This document shows positions 35,723 through 44,505 of a stretch of 64,000 nt of DNA, one piece after another. The position numbers and the translations under genes were made by a program. Every line of letters starts with the position of its first letter. The stretch's first letter is position 1. Source of the stretch: Halocynthiibacter styelae (lineage in GTDB: Bacteria; Pseudomonadota; Alphaproteobacteria; Rhodobacterales; Rhodobacteraceae); the NCBI RefSeq assembly GCF_016123485.1, contig NZ_JADCKQ010000004.1:248001-312000 (forward strand), written 5' to 3'. The notes under the pieces are model-generated. The model saw only the letters and a program-made list of their open reading frames with translations. It had not been told where the DNA came from and did no database searches.

Positions 35723-36276
35723 TGGCGGGGCGTTTGTTTTCATTGGTTGGGCCATCAGGGGCTGGCAAGGATACCCTCCTTGCCCGTGCCCTGGCGGCAC
35801 GCCCGGATATCCACTTTGTCCGGCGGGTTGTCACCCGACCTGAACGACAAAACGATGAACCTTTTGAGGGCGTGAGCGAACTGGAATTTCTCCGTCGTAT
35901 GCACAACAATCTGTTCGCATTTTCCTGGCAGGCGCATGGGCTGTTTTATGGCATCCCAAAATCAGAACTTGCCGGGCTTGAAACCGGGCAGGATGTGATT
36001 TTCAACGGCTCCCGTGCCGCGCTGCCGGGCATCAGAATGCGCTATCCTGATCTTCAGATCCTGTTGGTGACCGCCAATCCCGAAGTCCGGGCAAAACGCC
36101 TGGCCGGCCGGGGACGCGAAAGCGAAGCCAACATTCTCCAACGCCTGAAACGCGAAGCCCCGCTGGCTGCGGGACTTCAGGCAATTGAGATCTGTAACAA
36201 CCACAGCGTGGAACATGCCACCGAAGCTTTGCTTCAGGCTCTGGAACCCGTCAGCGCAAAGCGTTCAATCAGATGA
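35722..36276 (+). CDS. phnN: Ribose 1,5-bisphosphate phosphokinase PhnN
   Basis: 184 residues, guanylate-kinase-like P-loop protein: 'LFSLVGPSGAGKDTLL' at the start, then 'RRVVTRPERQNDEPFEGVSELEF', 'WQAHGLFYGIP' and 'LLVTANPEVRAKRLAGRGRE'. It phosphorylates ribose 1,5-bisphosphate to PRPP, closing the phosphonate route into nucleotide metabolism. Its last 43 bases overlap the end of the convergent DUF1045 gene. Confidence 0.92.
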   Translation: MAGRLFSLVGPSGAGKDTLLARALAARPDIHFVRRVVTRPERQNDEPFEGVSELEFLRRMHNNLFAFSWQAHGLFYGIPKSELAGLETGQDVIFNGSRAALPGIRMRYPDLQILLVTANPEVRAKRLAGRGRESEANILQRLKREAPLAAGLQAIEICNNHSVEHATEALLQALEPVSAKRSIR

Positions 36277-36932
36277 AAACGCCCCTGCATATCTTCTCCA
36301 AACAGGCAAAGTTCCCGCATCACAAAGGGACGCGGCAAAAGCGGATCAATCGCCTTGCCCAAAATCTTTTCCAGACGCACCAGTTCGCCAAATCGCAATG
36401 CACCGGACAGGGTGACGTGAAAGCGGAATTCATCGTCAACATAGGGATATCCCCAGGCCTGCAGCAGTACATCCTGACGGGGGGACAGATCTGCCTGACG
36501 GCGGCGGGCAAGTTCGGCTTCGTTCAAAGGCGCGCGGAAGGGTTCAAATTGGCGCACCGTATCAAAAGCAAGTGCAGCAAGCCCCGCCTGATCGCCTTCG
36601 CATTTCAACGCAAGGAACGAACCAAGTGTCGCAAGCTTCAGTCCCGCCAGTTCAACTGGCGCTTGCCCGGCACAATACGCAGCCAATGCAGCGCGCAGTT
36701 CAGCTTCGTCACGGCCATGCATCAGGCGAAACGGAGGCTTGATTGTGCCATGCAGCCCATATTTGCGCGGCGTCGCTGTGATCCGCGCCACCTGTTCCCG
36801 GGCAACTCCAATATCGGGGTGTTCCACATCCTGCCCGCGCTCCGCGTCCCAGCCCAGCCAGGACGCCCCGAAATCTGCCAGCACGCCCGCTTCGGGCGCG
36901 TAGTAGATGCCATATCGTTTAAATTCTGTCAT
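36234..36932 (-). CDS. DUF1045 phosphonate-cluster protein (2H phosphoesterase-like)
   Basis: About 232 residues from the ATG at 36932 (an ATG four codons earlier is possible; neither has a clear ribosome site). 'KRYGIYYAPEAGVLADFGASWLGWD' and 'RKYGLHGTIKPPFRL' with a later 'FRFHVTLSGAL' give two H-x-T/S elements, as in the 2H phosphoesterase superfamily. DUF1045 genes are regularly found in C-P lyase clusters; a PhnP-like cyclic phosphodiesterase role has been suggested but I infer it only. No phnP is seen in the window. Confidence 0.85.
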   Translation of the reverse strand: MTEFKRYGIYYAPEAGVLADFGASWLGWDAERGQDVEHPDIGVAREQVARITATPRKYGLHGTIKPPFRLMHGRDEAELRAALAAYCAGQAPVELAGLKLATLGSFLALKCEGDQAGLAALAFDTVRQFEPFRAPLNEAELARRRQADLSPRQDVLLQAWGYPYVDDEFRFHVTLSGALRFGELVRLEKILGKAIDPLLPRPFVMRELCLFGEDMQGRFHLIERFALTGSRA

Positions 36933-37006
36933 AACCCGTGCCATATACTTGCTCTGACACGGAAATATGACAGCCAGCCGACAATCTCCAGCCTCAGGGT
37001 TCTGCC

Positions 37007-38143
37007 ATGACTGAAATTCTTTTTAACAACGCCCGTGTCATCCTGCCTGATGGTGAACTGACCGGATCCGTGCTTGTCCGGGACGGGCGGATCGCAGATA
37101 TCTCATCTGGGTCATCAACGTCTGGTTATGATCTGGACGGCGACATTCTGGCCCCGGGCCTGATCGAGTTGCACACAGATAATCTTGAACGCCACCTGCG
37201 CCCACGCCCGTCGGTTCACTGGCCCCATTACGCCGCCATCGCCGCCCATGACGGCGAGATCGCGACCTGCGGGATTACCACTGTCTTTGACGCCCTGCGC
37301 ATTGGATCCATCACCACGGGTAAAAAAAGCGATTACGGGCGTTATGCCCGTGAGGTCGCGACGGAAATTCTGGCGATGCGGGAACGGAACGCCCTGCGGA
37401 TCAGTCACTTTCTGCACCTGCGTGCCGAAATCTGTTCCGAAACCCTGCTGGAAGAATTCGCCGATTTCACCCCTGAGGATCGGATTGGCATTGTATCCCT
37501 GATGGATCACACTCCGGGCCAGCGCCAGTTCCGTAACCTGGACCAGCTGCGCACCTATCAGATGGGGAAGTACTCTATGACTGAGGCGGAGTTTGATGCC
37601 CATGTAGAGAACCTCTACATGATCAGTGCAAAGCATGCCGAACATCATATTTCGCAAGGTGTCAGGGAAGCCGAACGCCTTGGCGCGGTTCTCGCCAGCC
37701 ATGATGATACGGACCTCACCCATGTGAAGGCCTCTGTAGATCAGGGCGTGAAATTCGCGGAATTCCCCACAACGCTGGAAGCAGCAAAAGCCACCCACGC
37801 CGCAGGCATCAAAGTGATGATGGGCGCACCAAATATTATGCGCGGAGGCAGTCATTCCGGCAATGTGGCGGCTGAAGACTGCGCCCGCGCTGAATGTCTG
37901 GATATTCTATCTTCAGATTACATTCCCTCCGCCCTGCTGCTGTCTGCCTTTAAACTGGCCGACATCTGGGGCAACTTGCCCCGTGCCATGTCCACCGTCA
38001 CTCGTGCCCCGGCAGATGCCGCAGGCCTGTCTGATCGCGGACGCATAGAGGTTGGTGCCCGGGCCGACCTGATCCGGATCCGCGTCGCCAAAGGGACACC
38101 TGTGGTGCATGAAACCTGGGTGGAAGGGCGGCGCGTGGCATAG
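37007..38143 (+). CDS. phnM: Ribose 1-methylphosphonate 5-triphosphate diphosphatase PhnM (canonical copy)
   Basis: 378 residues. 'APGLIELHTDNLERHLRPRPSVHWPHYAAIAAHDGEIATCGITTVFDAL' pattern near 50-100, 'LMDHTPGQRQFRN', 'LASHDDTDLTHV', 'AEFPTTLEAAKA' and 'MMGAPNIMRGGSHSGNVAA' are those of E. coli-type PhnM. It removes pyrophosphate to give ribose 1-phosphonate 5-phosphate for PhnJ. It is transcribed away from the DUF1045 gene, with a 74-base gap. It is more canonical than the copy at 28945-30126. Confidence 0.93.
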   Translation: MTEILFNNARVILPDGELTGSVLVRDGRIADISSGSSTSGYDLDGDILAPGLIELHTDNLERHLRPRPSVHWPHYAAIAAHDGEIATCGITTVFDALRIGSITTGKKSDYGRYAREVATEILAMRERNALRISHFLHLRAEICSETLLEEFADFTPEDRIGIVSLMDHTPGQRQFRNLDQLRTYQMGKYSMTEAEFDAHVENLYMISAKHAEHHISQGVREAERLGAVLASHDDTDLTHVKASVDQGVKFAEFPTTLEAAKATHAAGIKVMMGAPNIMRGGSHSGNVAAEDCARAECLDILSSDYIPSALLLSAFKLADIWGNLPRAMSTVTRAPADAAGLSDRGRIEVGARADLIRIRVAKGTPVVHETWVEGRRVA

Positions 38144-38244
38144 CAGCCGTCCCTCGCACTCGGAAAACTAGAAAACTGTATTTGTGCCCGCTACAAGCGT
38201 TAAAATGAGGTCGCCAGCCTCGTTCGCCTACGTTATGCACGGGC

Positions 38245-39354
38245 ATGGATACAAATTTTGAAATCTTTCTGGCCATTGCGCCGGGACTGGAAACTGTTCT
38301 GCTGGCCGAAACGCTTCAGGCAGGTTTCTCTGGTGCGAAGCAAACCCCTGGCGGCGTAACCTTCACAGGCAACTGGAACGATGTCTGGCGTGCTAATCTG
38401 ACCTTGCGCACTGCCACCCGTGTTCTGGCCCGGATCGGTGGGTTTCGCGCCTTCCATCTGGCGCAGCTGGACAAACGGGCACGCAAATTCCCCTGGGATG
38501 ACGTGCTGCGTGCAGACCAGCCCATCCGTGTGGAAGTCAACACCAATAAGAAATCCAAAATCTACCATGCCGGTGCTGCTAAACAGCGGATTGAGACTGC
38601 GATCAAAGAGACCCTGGGCGCTGAAATTTCTGCCGAGGCCGGGATCTGCCTGAAACTGCGTATTGACGATAACAACTGCATGTTCAGCGTCGATACCACC
38701 GGCGAAAGCCTGCACAAACGCGGCCACAAGGTTGCGGTGAACAAGGCCCCGATGCGCGAAACCCTGGCAGCCGGTTTTCTGCATGACATGGGATATGACG
38801 GCAGCCAGGCGGTACTTGATCCTATGTGCGGGTCGGGTACATTCATTCTGGAGGCAGCTGAAATGGCATCAGGTCTGCTGCCGGGACGCACACGCAGTTT
38901 TGCCTTTGAAAATCTGACCACGTTTGATCAGGCCGCTTTTAAGCAACTGAAAGACCACAACCCGGTTCAGCCTGACGCGTGCTTCTTTGGGTCTGACCGC
39001 GATCAGGGCGCGGTGCAGATGTCGCAGAAAAACGCTGAACGCGCGGGTCTTGGCGACTGTACGCTGTTTAAAATGTGCGCGGTCAGCGACCTGCAACGCC
39101 CCGATTGCGCGTCTGGCATTGTGATCGTGAACCCGCCTTACGGGACACGCATTGGCAATAAAAAGCTTCTGTTTGGTCTTTATGGCGCCCTTGGCAAAAC
39201 CCTGAAGGAACGGTTTTCTGGCTGGCGTGTGGGGATTGTGACATCTGACGCCGGGCTGGCAAAGGCCACTGGGCTGCAATTCGCCAAAGAAGGCAAACCC
39301 ATCCCCAATGGCGGATTGAAAGTGAAGCTGTTTCAGACTGCAGAATTGCCCTGA
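38245..39354 (+). CDS. THUMP-domain class I RNA methyltransferase (RlmL N-domain-like)
   Basis: 369 residues: an N-terminal THUMP-containing region (to about 150, 'FEIFLAIAPGLETVLLAE', 'RVLARIGGFRAFHLAQLDKRARKFPW') and a C-terminal SAM-dependent domain with 'VLDPMCGSGTFILEAAEMA' and the N6/N2-guanine motif 'IVNPPYGTRIG'. This matches the YpsC/RlmL-like family that makes m2G in 23S rRNA; the exact site is not known here. Its last 22 bases overlap a small minus-strand ORF. The ribosome site is weak. Confidence 0.88.
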   Translation: MDTNFEIFLAIAPGLETVLLAETLQAGFSGAKQTPGGVTFTGNWNDVWRANLTLRTATRVLARIGGFRAFHLAQLDKRARKFPWDDVLRADQPIRVEVNTNKKSKIYHAGAAKQRIETAIKETLGAEISAEAGICLKLRIDDNNCMFSVDTTGESLHKRGHKVAVNKAPMRETLAAGFLHDMGYDGSQAVLDPMCGSGTFILEAAEMASGLLPGRTRSFAFENLTTFDQAAFKQLKDHNPVQPDACFFGSDRDQGAVQMSQKNAERAGLGDCTLFKMCAVSDLQRPDCASGIVIVNPPYGTRIGNKKLLFGLYGALGKTLKERFSGWRVGIVTSDAGLAKATGLQFAKEGKPIPNGGLKVKLFQTAELP

Positions 39355-39530
39355 CGCAAACCTGTGGGTGCCGCCATCCAGAGTGTGCAGCCGCACCGCT
39401 CCAGTCCTGGCCGCCCCGAGGGCAGTTCATCTGCCAACAGAACCTGGGCGGCCAGTACCGGCACCGCCGCCCAGAGCAAAGCAATCAGCAACGCCCGCCA
39501 GTTCAGATAGTGCCTCAGCCCTTTGTACAT
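39333..39530 (-). CDS. Small hypothetical membrane protein
   Basis: 65 residues with one N-terminal hydrophobic segment ('ALLIALLWAAVPVLAAQVLLA') and a Cys-containing tail. It starts 4 bases after the PNPOx-like gene's stop on the same strand, which supports it, but no good ribosome site is present and it overlaps the 3' end of the convergent methyltransferase. It could be a chance ORF. Confidence 0.4.
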   Translation of the reverse strand: MYKGLRHYLNWRALLIALLWAAVPVLAAQVLLADELPSGRPGLERCGCTLWMAAPTGLRQGNSAV

Positions 39531-39534
39531 GATC

Positions 39535-40173
39535 TCATTCGCTTTCCGGGGCCAGTTGGGATTTCAGCCGAGCGTTTTCTTCTTCCAGCTTTGCGATGTG
39601 ATCCTGCAAAGGTCCCAGATGCGGCTGAAGCTCCTCCACCGTGAAACGCTGCGGAATGTGGGCCGGGCAGTTCCAGTCAAACGCCTCAACCGTAACTTCG
39701 ATGATCCGCTCTGCATGGCCACGGATTTCCGGCAACATCAGGCGTTCAAGCAGGTCCGGCGCCTCTGCTGCGGAAAGGATCTTTGCGCGACCCAGCACTT
39801 TCAGGCGGGCTTTGTTCGGATAGTCCATCATGAACAAGGCCACCCGATCTTCCTGCGAAATATTCCCGGCTGAGATATACTGCCTGTTGCCGCGCAGATC
39901 CGCCCAGGCGATGGTCCTGGCACCCGTCACCTGGGCAAATCCCCGTGGCCCGCCGCGAAACTGCACATAGGGCCAGCCGGACGATGAAATGGATGCCTGA
40001 TAGAACCCGTCGCGGGCTTCGATAAAGGCCTTTTCATCCGGGCCAATATCGCGACCGCCCTGGTTGCGTTCGGGATTGCGCACCATATTTGCATAGCCTT
40101 CACGTGAACCTGCGGCAGTCTGGAATTGTTGTACGGCTTCGGTGAATAAGATGTCTCCATATGGGTAAGCCAT
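39535..40173 (-). CDS. Pyridoxamine 5'-phosphate oxidase-like FMN protein
   Basis: 212 residues with a split-barrel domain: 'DEKAFIEARDGFYQASISSSGWPYVQFRGGPRGFAQV' then 'IAWADLRGNRQYISAGNISQEDRVALFMMDYPNKARLKVLGRAKIL', typical of the PNPOx-like family that binds FMN or F420-like cofactors. The C-terminal ~35 residues are charged and coiled-coil-like ('LQDHIAKLEEENARLKSQ'). Substrate unknown. A GTAAGGAG site precedes it. Same operon as the DUF1348 gene, 12 bases downstream of it. Confidence 0.8.
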   Translation of the reverse strand: MAYPYGDILFTEAVQQFQTAAGSREGYANMVRNPERNQGGRDIGPDEKAFIEARDGFYQASISSSGWPYVQFRGGPRGFAQVTGARTIAWADLRGNRQYISAGNISQEDRVALFMMDYPNKARLKVLGRAKILSAAEAPDLLERLMLPEIRGHAERIIEVTVEAFDWNCPAHIPQRFTVEELQPHLGPLQDHIAKLEEENARLKSQLAPESE

Positions 40174-40185
40174 TGAAACTACTCC

Positions 40186-40650
40186 TTACAGGCCCAGATC
40201 TGACAGTGACGGATGATCATCCGGACGGCGTCCCAGCGGCCAGTGGAACAGACGTTCCGCCGGCGTGATCTTCAGATCATTCAGACTGGCGTGACGTTCG
40301 CGCATCCGCCCGTCCGCGTCAAATTCCCAGTTTTCATTGCCGTATGACCGCCACCACTGACCATCCGCATCATGCCATTCATACGCATAGCGCACTGCAA
40401 TCCGGTTGGCGTCATGCGCCCATAGTTCTTTGATCAGGCGATATTCCAGTTCTTTCTCCCATTTTCCGGACAGAAGTGCCTCGATCTCGGCATGGCCTTT
40501 CACAAAGACGTTCCGGTTTCGCCAACGGGAATCATCCGAATAGGCCTGGGTCACCTTCGCTGCATCGCGGGAATTCCAGCCGTCTTCGGCCAGACGGACT
40601 TTCTCTGCAGCAGTTTCACGGGTGAAGGGCGGAAGTGGCGGTCGTGTCAT
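40186..40650 (-). CDS. DUF1348 family (NTF2-like fold) protein
   Basis: 154 residues, opening '[46 protein letters not shown]'; the strongly conserved 'WRNR' and '[30 protein letters not shown]' identify DUF1348. NTF2-like proteins bind small molecules in a cone-shaped pocket; function unknown. A GAAAGGGG site is present. It is divergent from the TetR gene, with a dyad and promoter-like boxes between, so it is the likely regulated target. Confidence 0.82.
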   Translation of the reverse strand: MTRPPLPPFTRETAAEKVRLAEDGWNSRDAAKVTQAYSDDSRWRNRNVFVKGHAEIEALLSGKWEKELEYRLIKELWAHDANRIAVRYAYEWHDADGQWWRSYGNENWEFDADGRMRERHASLNDLKITPAERLFHWPLGRRPDDHPSLSDLGL

Positions 40651-40675
40651 AGGATACCCCTTTCAAAAGATAACC

Positions 40676-40723
40676 GATCTGTAAAGTTATAATATAAATG
40701 TACAGATCAGTAACGAAAGTCAA
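40676..40723. promoter_or_regulatory. Putative TetR operator with overlapping promoter
   Basis: Inverted repeat gatctgta (40676-40683)/tacagatc (40701-40708) with a 17-base AT-rich centre. Toward DUF1348, a TTGACT -35 box (minus strand, 40723-40718) is followed 17 bases later by an AT-rich -10 region (catttatatt) inside the dyad. Binding here would block the DUF1348 promoter. Confidence 0.6.
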
Positions 40724-40792
40724 TCCCCGCCGCCCAGCTTCTTGTCAGCGCCCCTGAACTTCAGTACTTTCCCACTGACCAAAGGAGCCCCC

Positions 40793-41365
40793 ATGCGCCC
40801 AAGCAAGAAAGATGAACTCGTCCGCAAAGCACTTGATGTGTTTTACCGCCATGGCTTTCACGCCAGCGGCATGGATCTGGTTGCAAAGGAAACCGGGGTG
40901 TCCAAAACGGCGATCTATAATCATTTCCGCACCAAGGATGATCTGATCCTGGCTGTGATTAAACTGCGGGATGAGGAATTTCGCGCCTGGATGGTGTCAC
41001 GCATTGAAACCTATGGGGAAACACCCGAAGAACGCCTGCTGGCCGTGTTTGACGCCCATGCAGAATGGTTCGCGCAGAAAGGTTTTTTCGGTTGCCTGTT
41101 TGTAAAAGCCTGCGCCGAATTTCAGGATCCGGCCCATCCGGTTCACCAGCAATCCTGCGCCCATCAGGCACAGGGGATCGCCTATTACCACAGCCTTGCG
41201 GTCGCTGCAGGGTTTGCCGACCCGGATGAAATCGCCCGCACCATCTGGTTCCTGGCACAGGGGGCGATTGTCGCCGCCGTCATGGCCGCAATTGACAACC
41301 CCGCTGCATCCGCTCGCGTTGCCGCCGCAAAAATGCTGGCCTGCGCAGAACGACGCAGCGTATAG
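40793..41365 (+). CDS. TetR/AcrR family regulator
   Basis: 190 residues from the ATG at 40793 (AAAGGAG 8 bases upstream; an upstream in-frame ATG gives an unlikely leader). The N-terminal HTH is 'RKALDVFYRHGFHASGMDLVAKETGVSKTAIYNHFRTKDDLILAVI', clearly TetR. The C-terminal ligand domain includes 'QKGFFGCLFVKACAEF'. It is divergent from DUF1348-PNPOx and 54 bases upstream of the hydrolase gene, so it may control both sides. The ligand is unknown. Confidence 0.88.
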   Translation: MRPSKKDELVRKALDVFYRHGFHASGMDLVAKETGVSKTAIYNHFRTKDDLILAVIKLRDEEFRAWMVSRIETYGETPEERLLAVFDAHAEWFAQKGFFGCLFVKACAEFQDPAHPVHQQSCAHQAQGIAYYHSLAVAAGFADPDEIARTIWFLAQGAIVAAVMAAIDNPAASARVAAAKMLACAERRSV

Positions 41366-41419
41366 GCTCTTTCCGCGCCTCTTTCCCTGTGCCACAAATG
41401 CGACAAGGGGAGAGATCAC

Positions 41420-43075
41420 ATGACAAAATCAGCCGCAAAGAACATCCTGTTTATTATGTTTGATCAGCTGCGGTTTGATTATCTCAGCTGTGCCGGGCAC
41501 CCCCATTTACACACCCCACACCTTGATGCGTTGGCCGCAAAAGGCACGCGATTTACCCGCGCTTATGTGCAATCGCCGGTCTGTGGTGCCTCGCGCATGT
41601 CGACCTATACCGGGCGCTACGCATCAAGCCACGGCGCGCAATGGAACGGCTTTCCCCTGCGCGTGGGCGAAATGACCATGGGCGATCATCTGCGTGCAAA
41701 TAACATGTCATGCCACCTGATCGGCAAGACCCATATGAAGGCCGATGTAGAAGGTATGAAACGGCTGGGCCTGTCGGCGGACAGTGTGATTGGCGCGCGT
41801 CAGGAAGAATGCGGTTTTGACATCTGGGCGCGTGATGACGGGCTTTGGGCCGAAGGGCCAAAAGGGTTTTATGACCAGAACCGGTCGCCCTATAATGAAT
41901 ACCTGAAATCAAAAGGATACCCCGGTGACAACCCCTGGGCGGAATTTGCAAACGCAGGTATTCACGAAGGAAATATTGCGTCGGGCTGGTTTATGGAACA
42001 CGCCAACAAACCTGCAAACATCCGCGAAGAAGACAGCGAAACGCCCTGGCTGACGGGCGAAGCGATGAAGTTCATTGAGGCCCAGGGCGATACCCCCTGG
42101 CTGTGCCATCTCAGCTATATCAAACCTCACTGGCCCTATATTGTGCCCGCGCCCTATCACGATATGTACGGGCCGGAACATGTTGTAACCGCACAGAAAT
42201 CCCCCCGCGAACACCAGGATCCGCATCCGGTTTATAATGCCTTCATGAACAATCAGATCGGCCAAACCTTTGCCCGGGATGAAGTGCGCGAAAAGGTGAT
42301 CCCGGCCTATATGGGCCTGATCAAACAGGCGGATGACCAGATGGGCCGGCTGTTTGCATATCTGGAAGAAACCGGCCGCATGGAAGATACGATGGTCGTT
42401 GTCACTTCGGACCACGGCGACTATCTGGGCGATCACTGGCTGGGCGAAAAAGACCTGTTCCACGAACCATCCGTGAAGGTTCCGCTGATCATCTATGACC
42501 CCTCACCCGATGCCCTGCGCGGTGCAACCTGTGACGCATTGGTTGAGGCAATTGATCTGCTACCCACCTTCATTGAGGTCGCGGGCGGGGACGTGCCGCA
42601 TCACATCTGCGAAGGACACTCCCTTCTGCCCTGGCTACGTGGCGAGACACCGGACTGGCGCGACTGGGCGGTCAGCGAATATGATTTCTCCTGCACACCT
42701 ATGTGCCCGGAACTGGGACTTTCGCCCACCGATGCCCGCCTGTTCATGGTAACGGATCAACGCTGGAAATTCATGCATGCAGAAGGCGGCTTTGCCCCCA
42801 TGTTGTTTGATATGGAAAACGATCCTGAAGAATACAACGACCTGGGGCGATCAGATGATCGCACAGATATCATCACCCTGATGTATGACCGCCTTGGTCA
42901 GTGGGGCCGCCGGATGAGCCAGCGCGTCACCATGTCCGATGCGCAGATCATCCCGCGTCAGGGCAAGGTCCCCGGTGGCGGTGTCGGCATTTTCATTGGC
43001 CATTATGAAGAAAACGACGTGCCCCAGGACGCACGTACGAAATACACCGGCAAGGCATCCGAGGATTATACATGA
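41420..43075 (+). CDS. Sulfatase-superfamily hydrolase, phosphonate monoester hydrolase-like
   Basis: 551 residues of the alkaline phosphatase/arylsulfatase superfamily. The formylglycine site is Cys55 in 'PVCGASRMSTYTGRY' (C-x-A-S-R). Metal ligands appear in 'FDQLRFD' and 'TSDHGDYLGDH'; 'HLSYIKPHWPYIVPAPYHDMYGPEH' and 'EYDFSCTPMCPELGLSPTDARLFMVTDQRWKF' resemble rhizobial phosphonate monoester hydrolase (remembered sequence). It may cut phosphonate or phosphate monoesters/diesters or sulfate esters; cysteine maturation would need an enzyme encoded elsewhere. No signal peptide is seen, so it is cytoplasmic. It has an AGGGGAG site and ends in an ATGA overlap with the next gene. Confidence 0.85.
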   Translation: MTKSAAKNILFIMFDQLRFDYLSCAGHPHLHTPHLDALAAKGTRFTRAYVQSPVCGASRMSTYTGRYASSHGAQWNGFPLRVGEMTMGDHLRANNMSCHLIGKTHMKADVEGMKRLGLSADSVIGARQEECGFDIWARDDGLWAEGPKGFYDQNRSPYNEYLKSKGYPGDNPWAEFANAGIHEGNIASGWFMEHANKPANIREEDSETPWLTGEAMKFIEAQGDTPWLCHLSYIKPHWPYIVPAPYHDMYGPEHVVTAQKSPREHQDPHPVYNAFMNNQIGQTFARDEVREKVIPAYMGLIKQADDQMGRLFAYLEETGRMEDTMVVVTSDHGDYLGDHWLGEKDLFHEPSVKVPLIIYDPSPDALRGATCDALVEAIDLLPTFIEVAGGDVPHHICEGHSLLPWLRGETPDWRDWAVSEYDFSCTPMCPELGLSPTDARLFMVTDQRWKFMHAEGGFAPMLFDMENDPEEYNDLGRSDDRTDIITLMYDRLGQWGRRMSQRVTMSDAQIIPRQGKVPGGGVGIFIGHYEENDVPQDARTKYTGKASEDYT

Positions 43076-44505
43076 CCGATATTCTGACAAATCTGCGCAA
43101 CATCAGCGGCGACACATATGTATTGTCGGGCAATGATGACCGCAAAGCGTTTGACACAGATGTCTTTGGCGACAAGATCGGCAGCTCGCTTGCGGTGGTG
43201 CGCCCAGCCAACACGGATGAAGTCGCAGCCATCCTCAAACTCGCCCATGAAACAGGCACGCCGGTTGTGCCTCAGGGCGGCAACACCGGGCTGGCCGGTG
43301 GCGCAACACCGACAGCCGACACCACCCAGATCGTTCTGTCGCTTGCGCGGATGAATGCGATTGAAAACATCAACCCCGAGACCCGCACAGCCACTGTGCA
43401 GGCTGGTGTTATTCTACAGAACCTGCATGACGCCGTTGCGAAACATGATCTGATCTTCCCGCTGATTTTCGGCGCGCGCGGGTCCTGCATGATTGGCGGA
43501 AATATTTCCACCAACGCGGGTGGATCAAATGTTTTGCGCTATGGAAATACCCGTGCGCTGGTGTTGGGGCTTGAGGTGGTTTTGCCTGATGGCCGCGTTA
43601 TGAACCTGATGAATGCGCTCTATAAAAACAACACAGGCTATGCACTGAAAGATCTGATAATCGGTGCCGAAGGTACCCTGGGCATCATCACCCGCGCTGT
43701 CTTGCAACTGCATCCTGCCCCTGTAGCGCGCGCCACGGCTTTGCTGTCGGTGGCGTCACTGCCGGCCGCCCTGACCTTGCTGCGCAAGCTTCAGGATGCC
43801 AGCGGCGGCGCGGTTGAAGCATTTGAATTCATGCCCGAAAACCACATGCAGGGATATCAGAACCTGAACCCGGACCGCACCCTGCCACTGGAAACGCCAG
43901 GGGCTGTGAACATCCTGACCGAACTGGGGGCTACATCACAACTGCTGGCCCGTCCCGGCGATGATGGCCGGCCCCTGATCGAAAACCTGCTGGAAGACGT
44001 CCTGACTGACGGGTTTGAAAACGGTGATATTCTGGATGCCGCCATCGCCCAGAACGACAGCCAGCGCGACGCCTTCTGGCATATCCGCGAAAGCGCTTAT
44101 GAAGTGGCGACTTCTGACGGACCCGCAATTGATTTCGACGTTTCAGTTCCTCTTGATCAGGTGGAAACCTTCCTGGATCAGGCTGCAAAACGTCTTGCCT
44201 CTGTTGTGCCAGGTATGCGGAAAACGATTGTAAGCCACCTTGGGGATGGCAATATTCACTATGGCGTTCTGCCTGAAAACAACCGCAATGGCATCGCGCC
44301 CGCCCTGAAAACCAAAGTGATGGAAGTGGTCGAGGATCTGGTCACAGAACTGAATGGATCCTTCAGCGCGGAACATGGCATTGGCACATCCAAACGCCCG
44401 TCCATGGCCCGTCAGAAAGACCCTGTGGCCCTGGACGCCATGCGCGCGGTGAAAGCCGCACTTGATCCGCAGAACATCATGAACCCTGGCAAAGTGCTGC
44501 CCTAG
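43072..44505 (+). CDS. FAD-linked 2-hydroxyacid dehydrogenase
   Basis: 477 residues, same family as the gene at 12583-13998. The FAD-binding domain has 'VVPQGGNTGLAGGATP' and 'GSCMIGGNISTNAGGSNVLRYGNTRALVLG'; the catalytic C-domain has 'VSHLGDGNIHYGVLP' and 'FSAEHGIGTSKRPSMARQKDPVAL'. It oxidises a 2-hydroxyacid (D-lactate, D-2-hydroxyglutarate or other). The four-base overlap with the hydrolase means the two are coupled, so its substrate may be the alcohol part the hydrolase releases. That link is inference. Confidence 0.87.
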   Translation: MTDILTNLRNISGDTYVLSGNDDRKAFDTDVFGDKIGSSLAVVRPANTDEVAAILKLAHETGTPVVPQGGNTGLAGGATPTADTTQIVLSLARMNAIENINPETRTATVQAGVILQNLHDAVAKHDLIFPLIFGARGSCMIGGNISTNAGGSNVLRYGNTRALVLGLEVVLPDGRVMNLMNALYKNNTGYALKDLIIGAEGTLGIITRAVLQLHPAPVARATALLSVASLPAALTLLRKLQDASGGAVEAFEFMPENHMQGYQNLNPDRTLPLETPGAVNILTELGATSQLLARPGDDGRPLIENLLEDVLTDGFENGDILDAAIAQNDSQRDAFWHIRESAYEVATSDGPAIDFDVSVPLDQVETFLDQAAKRLASVVPGMRKTIVSHLGDGNIHYGVLPENNRNGIAPALKTKVMEVVEDLVTELNGSFSAEHGIGTSKRPSMARQKDPVALDAMRAVKAALDPQNIMNPGKVLP

